Notes under the pieces: model-generated
Told to the model about the DNA's origin: nothing
The model's database searches: none
Seen by the model: only the letters and a program-made list of their open reading frames with translations
In this document: positions 1-7,200 of the stretch, piece after piece
How the letters are laid out: every line of letters begins with the position of its first letter
How positions within the stretch are numbered: the first letter of the stretch is position 1
Translations under genes and position numbers: made by a program
Assembly (NCBI GenBank): GCA_040002595.1
Contig: JBDUED010000056.1
Span: 1 to 12,537 of the forward strand
DNA length: 12,537 bases
Direction of reading: 5' to 3'
Source: Dokdonella_A sp040002595
Lineage (GTDB): Bacteria; Pseudomonadota; Gammaproteobacteria; Xanthomonadales; Rhodanobacteraceae

Positions 1-1020
1 GTTGACTGGTTGCGCAAGACGGACGCATCGCCGGAATTGATCGGCCTGTACATCGCCGCCAACGGCGGGCGGGTGCGCGAAAACGGCGCGCTGCTCGAAG
101 GCATCCAGGAAATCCTCGAGGAAGACATCAAGTCATTCGCGGCGATCAAGGGCGGCAATGACAGCCTCCCCAAGGCAATGGCGGATGAACTTGGCAAACG
201 CGTATTGACCGGCGCTCGGGTCGAGAGCATCCATCGGTTCGATGATCGGATCGAAGTCGTCGCACGTCACGAAGGCGAGGAAGATCGCCCGTATCGTTAC
301 GTCGCCGATCAAGTGGTCTGCGCGCTTCCGGCCACCCTCCTGCGCGACATCCCGATCGAACCAGCTTTGCCTCAGCTGCATCGCGAAGCACTCGCAGCGG
401 TGCAATACAGCCGCGCATCCAAAACCGTCATTCAAACCCAAACGCGATTCTGGAAAGATCTGGGCGTGACCGGCCTGGTAATTGCCGGCACCGATACCTC
501 GGCCGAGCGGGTGTGGGATGTGGGCGTGCTGCAGGACGGATCGATGGGCCTGCTGCATCAGTACTGCATGGCCGGTCACGACGAGCTCGACCGTTTGTCG
601 GCGCCAGCGCGCTGGCAGCGCACCGCGGCCCTGTTATCGGGTGTGCTGCCTGGGCTTTCCGAACAGACCGTTTACGCCAGTCACTGGGATTGGTCGCAGC
701 AACCGTGGGTCAAGGGTGGCATCCCGAATCTGCGCCCGGGCACTGGGGCTTATCTTCGAGTGCTGCCACGGGCGGCGGGCCGACTGCATTTTGCCGGCGA
801 TTACACGACGATTTGGGCAGGATGGATGCAGGGCGCGATTCAATCGGGAGTGCGCGCGGCGCAGGAAATCGACCCCGTGATCGGATGGCAATCGTCCGCG
901 CAGAGCGATGTCAATCGCGTAACAGAAATGCAGGCGGTGGCGATCCTGTCGCGAGATGGCCGCGCTGCCGCGGTCTGTGACCCGACGCGCAGGGCAATGC
1001 TGTGGCCTCGACACCTCTGA
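1..1020 (+). CDS. Flavin-containing amine oxidase (monoamine oxidase family), 5'-partial
   Basis: The frame is open from base 1, so the N-terminal FAD-binding Rossmann fold lies outside the window and 339 residues are visible. Seen: a GGNDSLP segment (residues 51-57) followed by a beta strand and a G-A-R-V turn, typical of the middle of amine oxidases where FAD and substrate domains alternate; a substrate-domain stretch; and the C-terminal FAD-contact signature F-A-G-D (264-267) followed by GWMQGAIQSGVRAA. Family knowledge: these enzymes oxidise primary or secondary amines, or act as related FAD oxidoreductases, with release of H2O2. The substrate cannot be read from sequence. No signal peptide can be judged. 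Oddly, about 49 residues follow the usual end of the family (after residue 290), and this tail has no recognisable fold. The next gene, rnk, is 213 bases away and probably separately transcribed. Confidence 0.85.
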   Translation, partial: VDWLRKTDASPELIGLYIAANGGRVRENGALLEGIQEILEEDIKSFAAIKGGNDSLPKAMADELGKRVLTGARVESIHRFDDRIEVVARHEGEEDRPYRYVADQVVCALPATLLRDIPIEPALPQLHREALAAVQYSRASKTVIQTQTRFWKDLGVTGLVIAGTDTSAERVWDVGVLQDGSMGLLHQYCMAGHDELDRLSAPARWQRTAALLSGVLPGLSEQTVYASHWDWSQQPWVKGGIPNLRPGTGAYLRVLPRAAGRLHFAGDYTTIWAGWMQGAIQSGVRAAQEIDPVIGWQSSAQSDVNRVTEMQAVAILSRDGRAAAVCDPTRRAMLWPRHL

Positions 1021-1187
1021 GTGACCGCGCGAATGATCGGACCCTTGCTGTCAAAACGACCACGACCGCGCATCCGAAACGACACGATCACCCCGGCTTG
1101 CATACACTGATGGGAGCAGGGTCGCCAAGCGGGTTGCCGCTTTCGGGTTCCCGCAGCAGTATGTGACCTGACGATTCATCAAGCGCA

Positions 1188-1202
1188 ACCGCTTCAGGCG
1201 GT
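1188..1202 (+). promoter_or_regulatory. Small hairpin in the rnk leader
   Basis: ACCGC (1188-1192) and GCGGT (1198-1202) are inverted around TTCAG, 31 bases before the rnk start. The rest of the 213-base gap (1021-1233) shows no gene and no promoter I would defend. The hairpin has no T-run, so it is not a clear terminator of the amine oxidase gene; it may simply be leader structure. Confidence 0.2.
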
Positions 1203-1223
1203 ATGCGGCGTAAACCGATTTCC

Positions 1224-1228
1224 AGGAG
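1224..1228 (+). promoter_or_regulatory. Ribosome binding site of rnk
   Basis: AGGAG lies five bases before the GTG at 1234. This supports GTG as the start rather than the in-frame ATG at 1252, which has no comparable site. Confidence 0.75.
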
Positions 1229-1233
1229 ATCAC

Positions 1234-1641
1234 GTGAAAGCCCCAAGCATCATGATTACAAAACGAGACGCCGACCGACTGGATCTCCTGTTGGAGGGTC
1301 TGTCGGGAAAAACGTTTCCAGGCAAGGCGCAACTGGAGGCGGAGCTGAGCCGGGCATCCATTGTAGATTCCAAGGATGTCCCGCCAAACGTTGTGACCAT
1401 GAACTCCACGGTCGTGTTCAGGACCAGTGATGGCAAGGAGTTTTCCCTGAAACTTGTTTACCCTCAGGATTCGGACGGCTCTCCGGAAAAACTGTCGATT
1501 CTCGCTCCGATCGGCAGCGCTATTCTGGGTCTGAAAGAGGGCGATTCAATCGCATGGTCCGTTCACGGAGGAACGTCGGTGGAAGTAAAAATCATCCGGG
1601 TAGCCGAACAGCCGGAACGCGACGGAAATTATTCACTTTAG
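1234..1641 (+). CDS. rnk: Nucleoside diphosphate kinase regulator Rnk (GreA/GreB-like)
   Basis: A 135-residue protein, matching the length of E. coli Rnk (136). From the GTG start, a short N-terminal helical part is followed by a GreA/GreB C-terminal FKBP-like domain (about residues 48-130). Seen: VVTMNSTVVFR, LVYP, LSILAPIGSAILGL and KEGDSIAW in the expected order, and an ending E-Q-P-E-x-x-G-N-Y-x-L that mirrors the family end QPEAAGDYHL. Family knowledge: Rnk binds RNA polymerase near the secondary channel, is related to Gre factors but lacks their long coiled coil, and was named for its effect on nucleoside diphosphate kinase levels. It therefore acts in the cytoplasm on transcription. 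It stands alone, with its own ribosome binding site; the damaged cytochrome gene follows 77 bases later. Base use looks less GC-rich than in the genes to the right. Confidence 0.92.
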   Translation: MKAPSIMITKRDADRLDLLLEGLSGKTFPGKAQLEAELSRASIVDSKDVPPNVVTMNSTVVFRTSDGKEFSLKLVYPQDSDGSPEKLSILAPIGSAILGLKEGDSIAWSVHGGTSVEVKIIRVAEQPERDGNYSL

Positions 1642-1718
1642 GCGCTGACCGATAATTCACTCAGGCCGCCGCCGCGGCACTACTTGGCTCACGCGCCAGG
1701 CGCTGCTTGGAAGATCCC

Positions 1719-2024
1719 ATGAAGTACCTCATTGCACTGTTTGCCCTGGCCCTGCCGATGACACTTCAGGCGGCAGCCCCCTCGGGCGAACATCTCGCCT
1801 ACACCGTCGGCGGCGTTAACTGCCACCATCAGACCGACAAGCACATCATCAACGCCCCGCCGTTGCTGATCGTCAAAGCCTATTCCCTTTCAGAGTTTCG
1901 CAAGCTCATGAAAACAGGCACAACGAAGACCGGGCGCGACATGGCCGCTCAAGGCAGCGTCATGGGCTTCGTCGCAAAGGAGCAGTTCTCTCATTTCAAT
2001 GATGCAGAAGTGTCCGCGCTATAG
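1719..2024 (+). pseudogene. Degenerate c-type cytochrome gene (first haem Cys lost, truncated C-terminus)
   Basis: The ATG at 1719 follows GGAAG (1709-1713) at good distance and gives 101 residues. Residues 1-18 form a Sec signal peptide (hydrophobic core, LQA before AAP), so the product would be exported. The remainder reads as a small periplasmic cytochrome c: GEHLAYTVG, then G-V-N-C-H (32-36) where a C-x-x-C-H haem site belongs, a potential axial Met (Met82 in GSVMGF), and FSHFNDAEVSAL, the usual last helix. The codon at 1812-1814 is GGC where TGC is expected, so the first haem-linking Cys appears lost by one base change. The TAG at 2022-2024 falls where the family normally continues with a Tyr, so the last turn of helix is missing. 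I infer a decaying gene; a single-Cys haem protein is a less likely alternative. Confidence 0.7.
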
Positions 2025-2036
2025 CACCCCATCTAT

Positions 2037-2465
2037 ATGCGTCTGTGGTCGTTGCACCCCCACTATCTGGATGGAAAAGGTCTGGTCGCGCTGTGGCGGG
2101 AGGCTTTGTTGGCCCGTGCCGTGCTTCGCGGCGAGACGCGTGGTTACACGCATCACCCCCAACTCGAACGCTTCACCGCGCACGCCAGTCCACGCTTGGC
2201 AATCAATGCTTACCTAGCCGCCGTGCATGCCGAAGCAATGTGTCGCGGCTACAACTTTGATGTGAGCAAGGTAGGTCCGGTTCGGCCCATAGCGCGTATT
2301 GCCGTTGCCAAAGACCAGGTCCACTACGAGTGGCAACACCTTCTGCAAAAGCTTGAGACCCGCAGTCCGTTTCTCTTTGCAAAGTGGCGCGATGTCACTG
2401 ATCCGAGGTGCCATCCACTCTTTCGCTTGCGAGCTGGTCCGGTCGCATCGTGGGAGCGGACGTAA
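2037..2465 (+). CDS. Pyrimidine dimer DNA glycosylase/endonuclease V-like protein
   Basis: 142 residues, beginning MRLWSLHPHYLDGKGLVALWREALLA-type, then GYTHHPQLERF, INAYLAAVHAEA, a RGYNFD segment, YEWQHLLQKLETRSP and a final HPLFRLRAGPVASWE. This order of blocks is that of a widespread bacterial family annotated as pyrimidine dimer DNA glycosylase/endonuclease V (Pyr_excise, PF03013), and the length is complete. Family knowledge: members related to T4 endonuclease V cut the glycosyl bond at UV-induced cyclobutane dimers and nick the strand by beta-elimination through an N-terminal amine. Whether this branch has the activity is not certain from sequence. The ATG is 12 bases after the stop of the damaged cytochrome gene, in the same frame and with no clear Shine-Dalgarno sequence, so expression may depend on coupling to that gene. 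Confidence 0.75.
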   Translation: MRLWSLHPHYLDGKGLVALWREALLARAVLRGETRGYTHHPQLERFTAHASPRLAINAYLAAVHAEAMCRGYNFDVSKVGPVRPIARIAVAKDQVHYEWQHLLQKLETRSPFLFAKWRDVTDPRCHPLFRLRAGPVASWERT

Positions 2466-2515
2466 ACAAATCGAAACCGGTGCGCGCAACTTGATCGCGC
2501 TAACACCGCCCTGCC

Positions 2516-2552
2516 CGCACGCCACGTCTTCGGGGCTATGCTGCGGCGTGCG
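2516..2552 (+). terminator. Inverted repeat after the glycosylase gene, possible weak terminator
   Basis: CGCACGCC (2516-2523) and GGCGTGCG (2545-2552) are perfect 8-base inverted arms around a 21-base loop, between the glycosylase stop and the DUF1801 start. There is no T-run after the second arm, so intrinsic termination is doubtful; leader structure for the next gene is an alternative. Confidence 0.25.
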
Positions 2553-2578
2553 CACAGCGCCGACTGGTGAAACGACTG

Positions 2579-3007
2579 ATGACAGCGAAATTGAAATCGA
2601 AAGCCCCGGCAAATGATGAGGCTGCTTCAGCGAACATTACCCAGCGGATAGAAGACTTGGGGGATTGGAGAGGAGACACGCTTGCTGACGTTCGCAGGCT
2701 CATCCGCGCTGCCGACCCCGGCATTCAGGAGGAGTGGAAATGGATGGGCACGCCCGTGTGGGCCCATGACGGCATCGTCTGCACCGGGGAGTCGTACAAG
2801 CAGGTGGTGAAGCTCACGTTCGCTCGCGGAGCTTCCATCAAGGACCCGAAGAAGTTGTTCAATTCCAGCCTCGACGGAAATACGCGGCGTGCGATTGATC
2901 TTCGCGAAGGGGAGAAAATCAACGAAGCTGCGTTCAAGCAACTCATCCGCGCCGCGGTGGCGGCCAACTCCGCAGCGCATGCTCAACGGAAAATCAGGAA
3001 ACCATAA
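2579..3007 (+). CDS. DUF1801 domain-containing protein
   Basis: 142 residues from the ATG at 2579, which is preceded by GGTGA (2566-2570) at eight bases; a GTG four codons upstream (2567) is the alternative start. After a Lys/Ala-rich N-terminus (1-20), the DUF1801 domain spans about 28-130: GDWRGDTLADVRRLI, ADPGIQEEWKW, a GTPVWAHDGIVCTGE hairpin, KLTFARGASIKDP, LFNSSLDGNTRRAIDLREGEKI, and a C-terminal helix. This agrees closely with the family in order and length. The fold (YdhG/CyaY-like alpha-beta) is known but no biochemical activity is established for this branch, and I assign none. No signal peptide or membrane segment is seen, so it should be cytoplasmic. It lies 113 bases after the glycosylase gene, separated by an inverted repeat, and is probably its own unit. 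Confidence 0.85.
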   Translation: MTAKLKSKAPANDEAASANITQRIEDLGDWRGDTLADVRRLIRAADPGIQEEWKWMGTPVWAHDGIVCTGESYKQVVKLTFARGASIKDPKKLFNSSLDGNTRRAIDLREGEKINEAAFKQLIRAAVAANSAAHAQRKIRKP

Positions 3008-3060
3008 GCCTGCATCGGCGTGACCCAGACACGCTCCACGAACCGGCACTGCCCGCTCAC

Positions 3061-3091
3061 TTGGCTGGCGCACACGACAGTCTCCAGCCAA
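3061..3091 (+). terminator. Inverted repeat downstream of the DUF1801 gene
   Basis: TTGGCTGG (3061-3068) and CCAGCCAA (3084-3091) are perfect 8-base arms with a 15-base loop, 53 bases after the DUF1801 stop. No T-run follows. It is a candidate hairpin at the 3' end of that transcript; function is inferred only. Confidence 0.3.
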
Positions 3092-3274
3092 CAGCCCTCA
3101 TGTACGGCACAGCACGTGTCCATCAAAGTTATCGACTCGCAGGCAGCACAAAGGATGCTGCGGCTGCATCAGCTGAACGAAGGTTCGCGCAGCGCGACCG
3201 CACACGTGTCCAGCATCTTGATATCACCGCCCCGGGCATCAGGTTTCACGGGTTGCGCCCATGATGCGCATGAC

Positions 3275-3279
3275 GAGGA
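3275..3279 (+). promoter_or_regulatory. Ribosome binding site of the 49-residue ORF
   Basis: GAGGA six bases before the ATG at 3286; it supports this short frame as a real gene. Confidence 0.7.
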
Positions 3280-3285
3280 CCTTCG

Positions 3286-3435
3286 ATGATCCGCAAACTC
3301 AAATCCGGCGAATACCGGTTGTACTCGCGCAAGAAGGATGCGAAAACCGGCAAGCGCCGCAATCTCGGCACGTTCCCCAACCGCGAATCGGCCGCGAAGC
3401 ACGAACGCGACGTGCAATATTTCAAGCGACATTGA
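3286..3435 (+). CDS. Conserved 49-residue basic protein, Arm/AP2-like
   Basis: The ATG at 3286 after GAGGA opens a 49-residue frame ending in TGA. The protein is strongly basic: it starts MIRKLKSGEYRLYSRKKD, continues with TGKRRNLGTF, then a helix NRESAAKHERDVQYFKRH. I recognise it as a small conserved hypothetical protein found in many beta- and gammaproteobacteria. The pattern of three short strands with D-x-x-T-G-K-R-R-x-L-G-T-F and a following helix resembles the Arm-type/AP2-like DNA-binding domain at the N-terminus of tyrosine recombinases, which would make it a stand-alone nucleic-acid binder. That role is inference. There is no recombinase in the window, so this is not clearly an integrase remnant: the frame is intact and has its own start signal. 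The EcsC-like gene begins 61 bases later on the same strand. Confidence 0.8.
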   Translation: MIRKLKSGEYRLYSRKKDAKTGKRRNLGTFPNRESAAKHERDVQYFKRH

Positions 3436-3484
3436 TCGTCTATCCGCGATGTCGGCCAATGCCGCGCAATTACACATCCGCTGC

Positions 3485-3489
3485 AGGAG
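3485..3489 (+). promoter_or_regulatory. Ribosome binding site that fixes the EcsC-like start
   Basis: AGGAG seven bases before the ATG at 3497. The frame is open upstream to 3338, but that stretch overlaps the 49-residue gene in another frame and reads as non-coding, so 3497 is the start. Confidence 0.75.
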
Positions 3490-3496
3490 TTCACGC

Positions 3497-4144
3497 ATGG
3501 CAAGAAACGTTCTGGCGCGCAGGGTCGAAGGCACGTCCACGGGTTCGCTCAGCGATCGGCTGGGTCGAGCCATCCTCGAAATCGCTGGCCGCGTACCGCA
3601 AAGCGACGAACACAAAAGCCGCGGTCCCGAGCATCGCGCGCGGGCGATTGCCGCCGCCGCTGCCAACAAGGCCGCGCTCGCGGCCGGTACGCTGGCATTG
3701 CCGCCGGGTCCGTTCGGTTGGCTCACGATCGTGCCCCAGCTGGTCGCCATCTGGCACATCCAGCGCCAGATGGTCGCTGACATTGCCGCTGCATTCGGGG
3801 TCAGTGCGGAACTCACCCGCTCGCACATGTTGTATTGCCTGTTCCGTCACGCGGCGGCACAGGCCCTGCGCGATGTCGGCGTGCAGGTCGGCGCACGCCT
3901 GCTGGTCCAGGACGTTCCGCTGCGCGTGATCGAGCGCGCCGCCGCGAAGATCGGCGTCAGTGTGTCGAAACGGCTGGCCGGTAGCAGCATCGCACGCTGG
4001 CTGCCGGTGATCGGCGCCCTCGGCGTCGGCGCGTATGCCTACTACGACACGGGGCAAGTGGCGCGCACCGCAATCGCGCTGTTCGGCGGCGGCGACATGC
4101 CGGCAGAGAAGGTGACGCGGCGCGTGCGCAGGAAATCCGCTTGA
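3497..4144 (+). CDS. EcsC-family-like protein
   Basis: 215 residues from the ATG fixed by the AGGAG site. After a polar N-terminus, a helix rich in Ala (48-65) leads into GTLALPPGPFGWLTIVPQLVAIWHIQRQMVADIAAAFG (read in pieces, 64-101), a hydrophobic segment with the Pro-Gly turn, followed by amphipathic helices, and then a Gly-rich hydrophobic C-terminal segment (about 168-197, with W-L-P-V-I-G-A-L-G-V-G-A-Y). This two-part pattern fits EcsC/DUF697-like proteins, which associate with membranes. Family knowledge: EcsC in Bacillus is encoded with an ABC transporter, but its own biochemical role is unknown, and many members stand alone. Here there is no transporter partner; the neighbours are the small basic ORF and the convergent propeller gene. 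The C-terminus is basic (R-R-V-R-R-K). The family assignment is moderate. Confidence 0.6.
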   Translation: MARNVLARRVEGTSTGSLSDRLGRAILEIAGRVPQSDEHKSRGPEHRARAIAAAAANKAALAAGTLALPPGPFGWLTIVPQLVAIWHIQRQMVADIAAAFGVSAELTRSHMLYCLFRHAAAQALRDVGVQVGARLLVQDVPLRVIERAAAKIGVSVSKRLAGSSIARWLPVIGALGVGAYAYYDTGQVARTAIALFGGGDMPAEKVTRRVRRKSA

Positions 4145-4242
4145 CCCGCTGCACAGTCGGAGCGCTTTTCAGGGGTCGGGCATCGCGTTCAATCGGCTCG
4201 TGCCGCGATCGTGAGCACGCTCTTGTCGGCGACATGCTTGCG

Positions 4243-7200
4243 TCAGTGCTTGTCCGATGAAACCGATGTGCCGACAACGAGCAGCTTGCGCCCAGTGGCG
4301 CGCAGAGTTGTGTTGAGCGCGGCCAGGCGGGTCGTGGTGAGCTGCGCCCATTCGTCGAGCACGCCTTGCAGCAACGGTTCGAGGGCGACGTAGCCGGCCA
4401 GTGCGTCCGGACTGGGCGAGGCATCTGCGCTTTGCGCCGCGTCGAAGAGCTTGGTCAGCGCATCGACGACAAAGCGCAAGCTCGCCTTCGATTTCGCGGG
4501 ATACGCCCACGCATTTTGCGGGTTGCCGGCGTCGGTGATCGACGCGAGTGCGACGAGTTGCGCGTCGAACGAATCAAGCGCAGCCGCCAGATCTCCGTTG
4601 GCGTGGTTTCGTTCTTCCATGAGCCGCGCATGCAGCACTTTCGCCTGTTCCACGGGTGCGACTAACCGCGCCTGGGCGGCCTCAACCTTGCGCGCGAACG
4701 CAAACTGCTGCGCGTAGCCGGCATCGGAAAGCGTCACGCGTGGATCGGGCGCCACCTGCAAGGATTGCTGCATGCGCTTGCCATCGACGATCAACTCGAT
4801 CGTGTAGGTTCCCGGTGGGGCCCATGCGCCCTCCGCATCGGATTTGTCGGCGCGCGCGTAATGCAGCGGCCAGATGAAGCGATGCATGCCGACGCTGGTC
4901 GCCAATGGCGTCGGTTGTTCAATCCATTCGGTCGCGAATTCACTTTTTCGCGGATCGACGATGGCTGCCGGTTGTGCGCTTGAATAGTGGCGCACCAGCG
5001 CGCCTTGCGCGTCTCGAATCGACAGCTCCAATGGGCGTTTTGCGGGGCGGTTGAGCACGTAATCGATCGCTGCGCCAGCAGGCGGATTGGCCGCCATCGG
5101 TTCGTCCTTTGGCAGCGGCGTGCCGTTGAATGCGGAGATGCGCGTGCGGATCGCCGTGGCCGGTGCATACAGCCAGGCATCGGCCTTGCCGACCCGCGCA
5201 TCGGCTTGGCGCAATGGCGCGATGTTGTCCATGATCCAGAAGCCGCGACCATGAGTCGCAATCACCAGATCGTCGCCGTGCACATCGATGTCGCGTACCG
5301 AGGTGCGCGGCAGATTCGCCTGCAAGGTCTGCCAATGATCGCCGTCGTCGAACGAGACAAGGATGCCGAGATCCGTACCCGCGTACAGCAGACCTTTGCG
5401 TTGGGGATCCTCGCGCACCGCATTGACGAAATAGCCATCAGGTATGCCACTGACGATCGACTGCCAGGATTTGCCGCCATCGTGCGTGCGCAGGATGTAC
5501 GGCTTGCGATCGTCGAGGCGATGGCGATCGATCGCGACATACGCGCTGTCTGCATCGAAATGTGACGCCTCGATGAGGCCGACCTTCGACCACGCCTCCA
5601 GAGTCGATGGGGTTACATTGTCCCAATGTTCACCATTATCGCGCGTACGCCAGACCAACCCGTCGTCGGTTCCGGCCCAGAGCAATTTCGCGTCCAGCGG
5701 CGACGGTGCGATGGCATACACCACGCCGCGCCGGTCGCCGATGCCTTGGTGGTTGGCTGCGCTCGGCGCATCGAGATTGGGCGGTACCTCCGGATGTTCA
5801 CGTGTCAGATCGGGACTGATTGCAGCCCAATGCGCGCCGCCATCATCCGTTCGCCACACCTTCTGATTGCCGAAATACAGCGCCTTGCTGTCCTTCGGCG
5901 AAAACACCAGCGGCAAGGTCCAGGTGCGCCGATACATATCCGGTTCGGCCAGGGTCGGATCGATCGAACGCACTTGCTCCGTGCGCAGGTCGAGCTTGTC
6001 GACCTCGCCACCGTAAACGATATCGGGATCGTTCGGATCTGGCGCGATCATGCCCGCTTCGCCACCGGCCGTGATCTCGCGGAATGCACGCATGCTGATG
6101 CCGTCGCGCTCGCCGGTTCGGCTCGGCAATGCGGCCGCTCCCGAATCCTGTTGTGCGCCGTAAACGCTGTACGGAAAGTGGTTGTCGGTGGAGACGTGAT
6201 ACATCTGCGCGGTCGGCTGGTTGTGCCAGCTCGACCATGTGGCGCCCCCATTCAAGCTCACGATCGCGCCTTGATCGACGGCCAGCGCCTGACGCTCGGG
6301 ATTGGCCGGATCGATCCATAACTCATGGAAGTCGTCGCCGGTGTTGTCCCCCTTGAGCGCGATGAAATGGGCGCCGCCGTCGTCCGAGCGCAACACGATG
6401 GTATTGGGCAGGTACACGCGATCGGCGTTTTTCGGATCCACCGTGACGCGACCGAAATACCAGCCGCGCTGCCAGATGCGCGCATCCGAACTCATCTTGC
6501 GCCAGTGCACGCCGGCGTCGTCCGAGCGATACAGGCCGCCCGTATCGTCGGCGAGTTTTTCGCTGTCGACGATGGCGTAGACGCGTTTTGGATCGCTGTG
6601 CGCAACATCGATGCCGACGCGGCCGACATGCGCCGGAAAACCGTTGCCTTCGATTTTGGCCCAGTGTTCACCGCCGTCACTTGATTTGTACACACCGCTC
6701 CCCGGTCCGTTGGCCGGCGGATAGATGTTCCACGGCGTGCGCCGCGTCTGCCACAGACTCGCGTAGATCACTTGTGGATTTGCAGGCTCGAAGGCGAGAT
6801 CGATCGCGCCGGTTGCGTCGCCTTCGCCGAGCACGCGGGTCCAGCTGCTGCCGCCGTCGCGCGAACGGAACACGCCGCGCTCCGTGTTGGGGCCATACGG
6901 ATGACCGAGCGCGGCTACAAACACGACGTTTGCATCGCGCGGATCGACCAGTACGCGCGCGATCTGCTGGCTGTCGGCGAGACCGATTTTCGTCCATGTC
7001 TTGCCGGCGTCGAGCGACTTGTACATGCCATCGCCCTGCGCGATGTCCGAACGCATGTCGGCCTCGCCACTACCGACGTAAAGCACCTTTGGATCCGATG
7101 GCGCGATGGCGAGTGCGCCAATCGAGCCAACCGGCTGGCTATCGAAAATCGGCTGCCAGGTGCGGCCGGCATCCTTTGTTTCCCACACGCCGCCGTTGAC

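Larger units (their letters stand above)
3008..3285. other. Non-coding gap with a 10-base direct repeat
   Basis: No convincing gene on either strand; the short open frames lack start signals and family resemblance. Besides the hairpin at 3061-3091 it holds two copies of CACGTGTCCA (3113-3122 and 3203-3212), 90 bases apart in the same direction. The E-box-like CACGTG core is unremarkable in GC-rich DNA. No promoter stands out. Confidence 0.4.

Noticed and set aside
3154..3170. GATGC/GCATC hairpin in the gap before the 49-residue ORF
   Set aside because: Five-base stem with a seven-base loop, expected by chance in this composition.
1642..3285. Possible integron cassette array (small unrelated genes in a row)
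   Set aside because: I looked for attC-type GTTRRRY/RYYYAAC core pairs in the gaps and found none, and the gaps differ in structure.
3338..3496. Upstream extension of the EcsC-like frame
   Set aside because: It overlaps the conserved 49-residue gene in another frame, and the ATG at 3497 has an AGGAG at seven bases.
4145..4242. Terminator between the EcsC-like and propeller genes
   Set aside because: Only a weak 5-base inverted CGTGC/GCACG pair with a long loop and no T-run; not enough to call.
4987..6684. Several 100-230-codon plus-strand frames inside the propeller gene
   Set aside because: Antisense shadows without start signals or domain resemblance.
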